Of a stretch of DNA of 35,414 nucleotides, positions 17,501 through 25,300 are shown one piece after another (positions within the stretch are counted from its first letter, which is position 1; every line of letters begins with the position of its first letter). The translations under genes and the position numbers were made by a program. The stretch spans positions 1-35,414 of the forward strand of contig PXAA01000114.1 of assembly GCA_003567205.1 (NCBI GenBank), read 5' to 3'. Under the pieces are notes generated by a model. It was not told the DNA's origin. It saw nothing but the letters and a program-made list of their open reading frames with translations, and did not search any database. This DNA is from Bacteroidales bacterium. GTDB taxonomy: Bacteria > Bacteroidota > Bacteroidia > Bacteroidales > UBA7960.

Positions 17501-18237
17501 ATTATCAGACAGGGCCTGAGGACTATGAATGGACAACGGCAGGCATTTCATGCTATCAGCTGTCCCTTGAACAGGCCTATCAGCTATATGAAATCGATTT
17601 CAGCCAAATTCCGGCAACAGAAAACAATCCACATTTTAAAGTCCGTATCCGTTTTGACGGTGACCATATGCATGCAGACGATGGCGAACGGGTAACTTTT
17701 AATAACATAAGCCTGGATGGGGTGTCTGTTGGTGCATTTATTGTAAATGCCAGGGCAGGTACGCATGGCAATATTTATCCTTCGGGAAGGATTGCATTGC
17801 ACCAGGGGGAAGACAAGGATTTTTTGATTGTCCCTTTCGAGAATCATTTTATAGAGGATCTTACCCTTGATGGAGCGAGCGTTATGGGTGACATAGAACC
17901 TGTAGGAGAAGGAGGTGCAAAATTCTCTATGACGAACATCAGTGACAACCATAAGCTTCATGCAAGCTTTTCCCTGAATGCTGATATCATTGATATACAT
18001 AAAGATCAGACCGTTTTGTATCCAAACCCCGCCAATGAGATGACCAGCATTGCAGTAATGGAAACCATCCAAAGCATACACATCATCAACCTTTCCGGCC
18101 AGGTTGTATATGAACACAATGCAGTCAATGCCTTAAGCCACGACATCAGTACGGGCACATTCCGGAACGGCATGTATATTGTGGTTATCCGGACGGGCAG
18201 CGGAACCGTATCGAAAAAGCTGCAGGTGATGCGATGA
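14572..18237 (+). CDS. Large secreted CotH-kinase protein 1: lamin-tail, chitobiase-like, CotH, InlB-like, T9SS domains
   Basis: The start is GTG at 14572, overlapping the Maf stop (GTGTTAA); no in-frame ATG gives a signal peptide. The 1221 residues run: signal peptide (1-29, ending VCAQ); lamin-tail domain (30-165, INEVMASNATTIADEDGDFEDWIELYN region); chitobiase C-terminal-like beta domain (180-312, with TIVYTRDGSEP); CotH kinase domain (about 320-750); InlB-like repeat (about 765-842, ending LSAHF); a divergent copy of the HYWHF beta-sandwich module (850-1065); another InlB-like repeat (1070-1140); and a T9SS sorting domain (last 75, VLYPNPANE). Kinase features are RIHGGATRSFPMKSLRLYA with Lys415, NTDWPGNN with Asp586 and Asn591, and FDMDFGFG with Asp620/622. 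CotH proteins are atypical secreted kinases, so it may phosphorylate envelope or extracellular proteins. Substrate unknown. Confidence 0.9.
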   Translation: MLRELWIWWWRFLLLLGLVIIASPEVCAQHVVINEVMASNATTIADEDGDFEDWIELYNAGGDAVNLLGYGLSDDYGNPYRWVIPNITIQPGEFLLIWASGKNRSNPANPMHTNFSISAAGEEVLITHPDGTRIDELGPIPIPTDISYGRKPDGGGKWFFFAEPTPGAPNTTDGSEGILEAPVFSATGGFYTSGLQVVINHPDPDATIVYTRDGSEPCIQNLPGTFYQYKNDYPFNPGDPFGEFLEHTFISEIYSEEIAIEDRTQDPDKLTRMSATVHTPDYMPDDPVYKGTVIRARAFKDGFLPSNTISHSYFITPEGHTRFSLPVIAVSVQENYLFDYHNGIYTPGVDADQWRIDNPGEEFAWPFAGNFHRRGVEWEYPAHIELFDQSDKERVLAQDIGIRIHGGATRSFPMKSLRLYARNRYGNSHLNHAFFGMQPQAYKRLILRNSGNDFPTDIWRPDFTSRTMFRDAAIQHILQHMRFDTQAYRPAILFLNGEYWGLQNIRERYDKHYLHRKYGVDEENIDMLTGKDEVQEGDNLHYKATIEYIETHGVENDVHYAWVLTRIDEQNFMDYQIANIFADNTDWPGNNIDFWRLRTSAFTPGVPYGHDGRWRWLLFDMDFGFGLVNLTGGNQTYKHNTLDFATTEAGSEWPNPPWSTFLLRSMLKNETFRHQFINRFADQLNTAFLPERAKGVIQEMQEAIAPEIEEHYRRWGYPEAYEQWLGHVEVMIEFAEKRPYHQRQHILQHFDLDGLYRLSLDVSNQLMGHIRVNTVDIESNTPGVAEYPYPWLGRYFVGVPVKVSAIAAPGFVFSHWEGASGSSEPNLLLDINQDTQLSAHFMKIDTPVLIHYWLFDTSIPNDTPLMTLDAFYGALDGGMIEYHSALEGYPFDPSHPMWRKASMERRNQPTAINYRPEGNHGIPYHQANMRGLQIRQPFADNGRENTMILHMPTTGFTDIILRFAARDEGAAETLLIDYQTGPEDYEWTTAGISCYQLSLEQAYQLYEIDFSQIPATENNPHFKVRIRFDGDHMHADDGERVTFNNISLDGVSVGAFIVNARAGTHGNIYPSGRIALHQGEDKDFLIVPFENHFIEDLTLDGASVMGDIEPVGEGGAKFSMTNISDNHKLHASFSLNADIIDIHKDQTVLYPNPANEMTSIAVMETIQSIHIINLSGQVVYEHNAVNALSHDISTGTFRNGMYIVVIRTGSGTVSKKLQVMR

Positions 18238-18332
18238 AGCCAAGGAAGAAGGCAAGTATAAATTGTTTGTAAGTAATTAATAATAAGTAATTAGCATTGG
18301 TGGTTTTGTTGAATGTTTTTGGTTTGTGTGAA

Positions 18333-21300
18333 ATGACTTTTCGTGGTTGGCGGTTAATATTGTCTTTGGGTGTGATGTTGATTGTTTCGCATCAGGGCCA
18401 CGGGCAGCATATTGTTATCAATGAGGTGATGGCTTCCAATGCCAGTACCATTGTCGATGAAGACGGGGATTATGAAGATTGGATCGAGCTGTATAATTAT
18501 GGTAAAGAGGCCATTAACCTGGAGGGTTATGGCCTTTCGGATGATTATGGCGATTTGTTCAGGTGGTTTTTTCCGGAGGTGGTTATTGAGGCTGGTGAGT
18601 ATTTGCTGGTATGGGCTTCAGGAAAAAACCGCAGGCTGCCAGAACAGCCACTGCACACTGTTTTTTCCATCAGTTCGGCAGGGGAGGAGGTATTGCTTAC
18701 AGCACCGGATGGAACCATCATCGATGAATTGGAGCCTGTTAATATACCAACCGGTATATCTATTGGGCGCATACCGGGCGATTTAAGCAGTTGGTATTTT
18801 TTTGATGATCCTACGCCCGGGGCCGCCAATACCACGTACGCATGGGTGGGCATCCAGGATCCACCGGATTTTTCGCACCAGGGAGGCTTCTATGATTCAG
18901 ACTTTTTGCTTAAGCTGTCTGCGGATGAAGAAGCAAAGATCTATTATACCCTGGATGGCTCTGTGCCTGATTCGGCCAATGTGGAGGGAAGTGCTTTCAG
19001 TTATAAGGACCAGTATCCCCAGCATCCGGGGGATCCCTTTGGCCCGTTTCTTGAACGGGGTTTCCGGACCCACAGCTATGCAATCCCAATCCAAATCAAA
19101 GATCAGACGGGTAATCCTGATGGCATTCATCGCATCAATACCTCTTTTACCGTGACGCCCCTGTCGCCCCAGGGCGAAGTAACAGAAGGAATGGTCGTGC
19201 GGTCACGGGCTTACAGAGAGGATTATTTGCCGAGCAAGGTGACCACGCATACCTACCTGGTGGGTGAGGGCATCTGTGATCGCTTTGATTTGCCTGTGGT
19301 TTCCATTACCATTCCCGATACTTCGCTGTTTGATTATACGCGTGGCATTTATGTGGCAGGGGAAGCCTTTGATAATTGGAGGGAAGAAAATCCTGACAAG
19401 GAGATATGGCCTGCTGCCCCGGCTAATTGGGGGTATCGTAACATAGAGTGGGAACAGCAAATCCACCTGGAAATGTTTAATACAGATGGATCTTCGATGC
19501 TGCGTCAGAATTTGGGATTGCGCATACACGGAGGCTGGAGCCGTTCGAACCCAAAAAAATCCCTGAGGGTTTATGCCCGCAATATCTATGATACAGATAA
19601 CGAGATATATCATGTCTTTTTTCCCGGACAAGGCCGCACCCTTGATGGTGAGGACCTGGATGTTTTCAAGCGACTTATGTTACGTACAGGCGGCAATGGA
19701 AACCGTATCATCCGGGATGTCGTGGCACAGGACCTCATGATAAACACCCATGTGGGCATACAGCGGGCAGAGCCAGCTGTGCACTTTATCAACGGGGTGT
19801 ATTGGGGGCTGATGAACTTCCGTGACCGCCAGGATCGCTATCATATAGCTTATGAGTATGATATAGACCCGGATAATGTCATTATCATTGACTCCCCTTA
19901 CCGCATAACGGGAACCAACCAGCTTGAAGAAGGCGTACCCGAAGACCTGGAGTATTTTAACATGCTCTATCGTTTGATCACTCAAAACGATATGTCGGAT
20001 AATGAATTGTTCAAAATGGCAGCAGACCAATTAGATATGGATAGCTATATCGACTATTACCTGTCCTTTATTTACCTGGCAAACAGCGATTGGGGCGAGC
20101 GCGACCATGTGGGTGCCAAGCACTTCCGTTTCTGGAGGGTTCGCCAGAGATCCCAAAAGCCAATTCAGGACGGGAAATGGCGCATTATGCTATGGGACTT
20201 TGACAACGGATTTTCTGATTACAATTATGACCTGCTGACCGATGTATTTGATCCGGAAAACGAACCTTCGGCCATTATTCTGAACCTTGCTGAAAATGAA
20301 TGGTTCAAACACCGTTTCATTAACCGGCTGGCAGACCTGATGAACACCCGTTTTCTTCCTGCCCATGCATTGGATGTTCTGGAAAAGCGTTTGCAGGCGG
20401 TAAGCCATGAAGCGCCGATCGATCAGGGGCGCTGGAACCGGAATTCCATCCCCGATGCTGACCACATGCGGGATTTTTTACAGCAACGCCCATCCGTGCA
20501 AAGAAGAGAGACCATGGATGTTTTCGGGCTTCCCGACACCAGCCTTGTGACCCTGAAAACCAATCCTGTCCGTGGAAGCATCCGCATTAACACCATAAAA
20601 ATAAAAGACGGTTTGCCGGGCGTTGATAATCCGGGCAACTGGACTGGCACTTATTTTCATAAAGTTCCCATTGAAATAGAGGCCATTCCTGAACCGGGAA
20701 TGGTTTTCAGTCATTGGGAAGGTCTTCCCGAAAGAACCCCTGCCCGGACAACCATATATCTGGAGCATGACACAACGCTGACAGCGCATTTCTGGGACGG
20801 CATTGTTCATTACTGGCATTTCAATGACCTCCCGGACGATGATTTTGTGGAGAGCGTCAATGCAGACTACAGCCTTTTTCCGGAAGACGCCCTGATCACT
20901 TACCCGGGCAGTGGCCCGGGTTATATGGACAGGGTATCGGAGGGAACCGAGCTCAACGCACACATGGGCGCCGAAGCGGGTTATGGTTTGAGGGTGCGCA
21001 ATCCCTCCGACACCCGCTCATTACTGTTCCGGGTTCCGAGCACGGGCCACAATCATCTAAGCTTTTCCTATGCGGTGCACCGGACAAACAATGGCGCACA
21101 GAAACAATCCGTATATTATTCGCCCGATAACGGCGAAAGTTGGCAGAACATTGCCCCGCAGATAAACATTACCACGGAATATATGCGGCATGCCTATGAT
21201 CTGAGTAAATACCCGGAGGCCAACGACAATCCGGACCTGCTTATTCGTATATTGTTTACCGATGAAGCGGCGGCCAATACTTCGGGCAATAACCGATTCG

Positions 21301-22331
21301 ACAATGTGGTGCTGAAGGTGGCCCCTTTGCAGCTGGACGAAAACAATCCGCCCGCCGGCAAGATTCATGAAGCTTATACATATTCCCTGTCGGCCCGGTA
21401 TGGCGAAAGTCCCTACCGGTATAAGAGGGTGGGTGGCCACTTGCCGCAAGGCCTGGAGCTTTCGGAAGACGGTGCCATATCAGGCATTCCCATGCGCACA
21501 GGATCCTTTGTGTTTGAAGCAGAGGTGACCGATGCCAGGAAAGCCCATGCACGCCACACCTATGTGTTGAAAATATTCGGAGAGCAGCTTATCCATTACT
21601 GGCATTTTAACGATCTGGCCGAAACAACATTGAATTCGGTATTTGCCGATTTCAGTGCAACAGAGCAAAGGGCTTATATTTATTATCATGGCACAGGCGA
21701 TGGCTATATGGACGATGTGGAGGGTACTGAACTGAATGCCTGGTCGGATGCATCGGCTGGTACCGGCCTTCGCATAAGGAACCCTTCTGAAAACCGCGAA
21801 TTGCGGTTCAAAGTCCCTGCCGATGGGTTTGATTACCTGCAATTCTCTTTTGCAGTACATCGTACAAACAATGGCGCCCAATGGCAGCTTCTACAATATT
21901 CACCCGATAACGGGAAGAACTGGGCCACTGTGGGTGCCCAATACCGGATCACAACCGATTATAACCTAAAGAAGTTTAATCTATACAATTACTCCTATAT
22001 CACTGATAACCCGGATTTGTTGTTACGGATATTGTTCCTGGGCCCGGAAGCGGCTCACACTTCCGGAAACAACCGTTTCGACAATGTGGCCTTACGTGGC
22101 GTAATAGCGCCTGAATATCTTGAAAAGGACGAACTCTTTGTTTTTCCCAATCCGGTAACTGATGGGGTTTTATATTTTCTGGACGCCTATGATGTGCGCC
22201 TTTACGATGGTTTAGGATGGCTTGTTTTGTCTGAAACCGGGGTAAAAAAAATAAGGCTCCCGGAACTGGCTTCAGGGGTTTACTTTTTGATAACCGATGA
22301 GGGGAAATACGCAAAAATTATGGTTCCCTGA
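18333..22331 (+). CDS. Large secreted CotH-kinase protein 2, possible pseudokinase
   Basis: The ATG at 18333 is chosen: MTFRGWRLIL starts a clear signal peptide ending GHGQ; a TTG at 18297 is unlikely. The 1332 residues parallel protein 1: lamin-tail (about 26-165, VINEVMASNASTIVDEDG), chitobiase-like beta domain (175-310), CotH domain (about 318-735), InlB-like repeat (745-820), module copy 1 (825-996), a putative-Ig linker (about 1005-1080, LPQGLELSEDGAISGIP), module copy 2 (1087-1257), and a short T9SS-like tail (FVFPNPVTDG... ). The Lys of RIHGGWSRSNPKKSLRVYA and the WDFDNGF aspartates are kept, but the catalytic-loop Asn of D-W-P-G-N-N is replaced and the loop lengthened (NSDWGERDHVGAKHF). 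It lies 95 bases after protein 1 and is its tandem paralogue. Confidence 0.9.
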   Translation: MTFRGWRLILSLGVMLIVSHQGHGQHIVINEVMASNASTIVDEDGDYEDWIELYNYGKEAINLEGYGLSDDYGDLFRWFFPEVVIEAGEYLLVWASGKNRRLPEQPLHTVFSISSAGEEVLLTAPDGTIIDELEPVNIPTGISIGRIPGDLSSWYFFDDPTPGAANTTYAWVGIQDPPDFSHQGGFYDSDFLLKLSADEEAKIYYTLDGSVPDSANVEGSAFSYKDQYPQHPGDPFGPFLERGFRTHSYAIPIQIKDQTGNPDGIHRINTSFTVTPLSPQGEVTEGMVVRSRAYREDYLPSKVTTHTYLVGEGICDRFDLPVVSITIPDTSLFDYTRGIYVAGEAFDNWREENPDKEIWPAAPANWGYRNIEWEQQIHLEMFNTDGSSMLRQNLGLRIHGGWSRSNPKKSLRVYARNIYDTDNEIYHVFFPGQGRTLDGEDLDVFKRLMLRTGGNGNRIIRDVVAQDLMINTHVGIQRAEPAVHFINGVYWGLMNFRDRQDRYHIAYEYDIDPDNVIIIDSPYRITGTNQLEEGVPEDLEYFNMLYRLITQNDMSDNELFKMAADQLDMDSYIDYYLSFIYLANSDWGERDHVGAKHFRFWRVRQRSQKPIQDGKWRIMLWDFDNGFSDYNYDLLTDVFDPENEPSAIILNLAENEWFKHRFINRLADLMNTRFLPAHALDVLEKRLQAVSHEAPIDQGRWNRNSIPDADHMRDFLQQRPSVQRRETMDVFGLPDTSLVTLKTNPVRGSIRINTIKIKDGLPGVDNPGNWTGTYFHKVPIEIEAIPEPGMVFSHWEGLPERTPARTTIYLEHDTTLTAHFWDGIVHYWHFNDLPDDDFVESVNADYSLFPEDALITYPGSGPGYMDRVSEGTELNAHMGAEAGYGLRVRNPSDTRSLLFRVPSTGHNHLSFSYAVHRTNNGAQKQSVYYSPDNGESWQNIAPQINITTEYMRHAYDLSKYPEANDNPDLLIRILFTDEAAANTSGNNRFDNVVLKVAPLQLDENNPPAGKIHEAYTYSLSARYGESPYRYKRVGGHLPQGLELSEDGAISGIPMRTGSFVFEAEVTDARKAHARHTYVLKIFGEQLIHYWHFNDLAETTLNSVFADFSATEQRAYIYYHGTGDGYMDDVEGTELNAWSDASAGTGLRIRNPSENRELRFKVPADGFDYLQFSFAVHRTNNGAQWQLLQYSPDNGKNWATVGAQYRITTDYNLKKFNLYNYSYITDNPDLLLRILFLGPEAAHTSGNNRFDNVALRGVIAPEYLEKDELFVFPNPVTDGVLYFLDAYDVRLYDGLGWLVLSETGVKKIRLPELASGVYFLITDEGKYAKIMVP
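20805..22103 (+). repeat. Two in-gene copies of a roughly 170-residue beta-sandwich module (20805-21320 and 21591-22103)
   Basis: Both copies start with HYWHFND, contain Y.GSG.GYMD or HGTGDGYMDD, ELNA, a GL R(V/I)RNPS block, FAVHRTNNGAQ or YAVHRTNNGAQ, (Y)YSPDNG, and end SGNNRFDNV. An Ig-like linker separates them. The same module occurs twice in the convergent CotH gene. Looks like a jelly-roll binding module; ligand unknown. Confidence 0.8.
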
Positions 22332-22342
22332 CAAACTGCGGT

Positions 22343-25300
22343 TTACTTGAGCAGGATCATTTGCCTGCTTTCAGATCTGCCCGCGCTTTGCAGGCGGACG
22401 ATATAAACGCCCCCCGGCATTGAACTGCCGTCAAAGACCACCTGGTGTGTGCCCGGCGCACGGAAGCCGTCTGTCAGGTTGGCCACATGCATTCCATACA
22501 GGTTGAATACGTCTATTCTGACATGCCCCTCTTTTTGGGTGGTAAAGGGAATGGTTGTTCTTCCCCGGAATGGGTTTGGATGGTTCTGTTCCAGACCAAG
22601 GCCTGCAGGCTTGTTGTCTTCTGTCGCCACAACCTGGCTTGTCCCGTGCAATACTACATTGTCGAAACGGTTATTTCCTGAAGAGCCTGAGGCCTCTGCC
22701 CCGGTAAACAAGATTTTCAGCTTCAGGTCGGAATTGTTATTTGCCGCTTCGAAACCCGACAGGTCATAGTTGTAATAGGCAAAGCTTGTGCCAATATTAT
22801 ATGTGTAGGCCACCAGGGTCCAACTGATGCCACCATCGGTCGAATAATAGAGTTCCTGTTGCCTGGCCCCGTTGTTGGTCCTGTGCAGGGCAAATGAAAA
22901 TTCCAGGTTTTCATATCCCTTCGATGAAAGGGAAAGAATCAACTCCCTGGTGTTTGAGGGGTTTCTGACCCTGAGGCCGTAACCTGCCCCTGCGTTAAAC
23001 TTTGCATTAAGCAGTGTGCCGTCGGTACGGTCCATATATCCGTTGCCGGTACCGGGATAACTGATATGCGCTGTGTGATCTGTCATGGAGAAATCCGCTT
23101 CCACGTTGTGCAGTGTTCCTTCCGGCAGATCGTTAAAGTGCCAGTAATGAACCACGGCTTTGTGTTCAACATCCAGTACATATGTATGGACATCCTGTGC
23201 TCCTTCCTGGTCGCTTACCACGATGGTGAATTCAAATGTGCCGTAGTCTGTGGGTGTTCCTGACAGATGACCGTTGGATGACAGGTGCATGTCCGGCAGA
23301 ATGCTGCCTGATGTGATCTCATAGGTATATGGTGGTGTGCCGCCTGATGCAGTGAAGTAGTGGCCTGTATACGTTTCGTTCATGAAGGCCGTGGGCGGAT
23401 TGTTTTTATTGATGGTGAGATCAATGGCTGATCCGGCAAGCACCATATTGTCAAAGCGGTTGTTGCCGTCCGGTCCGGAAGCCTCCGGTCCGGTAAACAA
23501 AATTTTAAACTGTAGTTCAGGGTTGTCATTTACTTCGTCCAGGTGCCTGAGATCGAATGTGTATACCTGGAATTCCGGTTCGATGTCATAGGCATCTCCC
23601 ATCTGTATCCAGCTTTGGCCGGCATCGGACGAATAATAGAATTCCTGTTGCCTTGCCCCGTTGGGTGTTCTGTGGGCAGCAAAGGAGAAAACAAGGTCTT
23701 CGTAGCCAGCAGAAGAGGATTGGATAAGTAATTCCCGGGTGTCGGAGGGATTGCGCACCCTCAAACCATAACCTGCTGTGATGCCATGGTGAGCATTGAG
23801 CAGTGTTCCATCGGTGCGGTCCATATATCCATCGCCTGAGCCCGGATAGGTGATATGTGCAGCGCCTGATGCACTATAATCTGCTTCCACCAATTCAATG
23901 TGGCCATCCGGCAGGTTGTTGAAATGCCAGTAATGCAGGAGCGCGTCCTGAAAATAGGCTGTCACACTGGTTTCGCCTTCCATGGCAAAGTTTGTAACGG
24001 GCGATGCGGCCTCATCAATGCCATGCCAATGGCTGAAACGGTGCCCTGGATATGGCAGGGCCTCCAGCTTGATCATCATGTCTTTGAAGTATGTGCCTGT
24101 CCAGGGTTGGCTGTTTCCATTGATCTCCACTGTATTTACACGAACCCTGCCCTGGGATGGGTTTACAATGTTTATGTGCAGGCTGGTTTCCTCTCCCAGT
24201 TCGAATGCTTCGGCCAGATATTGCCGCATATAAGCGGTTCGCTGGGTAGCAAAATCCCGCATAACCTCTATTTCCGATTCCCAGTGGTCCAATCCGTCGG
24301 GCATGCGCCAGCGATGGATGTGTTCCGGCATTTCAGGCAGGTATAGTTCGTGCCAGGTCTCCAGCTGATCCAATACATGGGCTGTTTCAAAGGCCGTGTT
24401 CAGCAAGTCGGAAAAACGGGCAATAAAACGATTGCGAAAGTCTTGGTTCTTGATGAGTGCACGCAATATAAAAGTTGACCATGGCGGATTGGGCCAGTCG
24501 GGCCCGTTGGGCTCGAGCGCAAAGGCAAGGGTGTTGTGTGCGGGACCTTCATTCACCCCTGTTACATAGTCAAAATTAAGACCAAATCCGAAGTCCAGGT
24601 CAAACACCTGCCAGCGCCAACGTCCGTCGAGTCCGGGCGGCGCATCAGGAGTATAGGTGTCTGTATAGTAGCGCCAGTACTGTATGTTGTTGCCCGGCCA
24701 GTCGGTATTCATTACATAGATTTGGCCGATCTGGTAATTCATGAAGTTATCCACATCCATGCGGGTTTTTATTTCCGCGTAGTTGTCCGGATCACCAACA
24801 CCCGGACTTTCGAGGAAGCCCAGCATATCCCAGTAATGCTGAACCCCGTCGGGATTTCCCCTGTCTAGTTCTCCGTGCCTTTCAAGTATCGTGTAGTCCA
24901 TCTCATCGTCCAGACCATAATGGGTCTGGATATACCGGTTGTCGAGCCGGTCGCGGATATTGTGGATTCCCCAATACTCTCCGTTGATAAAAACAATGGC
25001 GGGTCGTGAATATTGCAGGTCAAGACCCATGTCTTTGAGCAATGATTGCATGAAGGCATCCCTGAAAATGGCATCACCCCAGTCGTTTCCACTGTTGCGC
25101 AATAGGAAGCGCTTATAGGCATCGATATCTTTATCGGGAAAGAGCGGATATTCCACCCAGGTTGTACCGTAGTCGGAGCGGGCGTACATGCGCAGTGACT
25201 TCCTGGGGCGGTTTCTGCTGGTACCCCCATGTATGCGGGTACCCATGTCTTGAGAAAAGGCCAGATTTCCGTTTTTTTCAAAAAACTCCAGGTGTACCAG

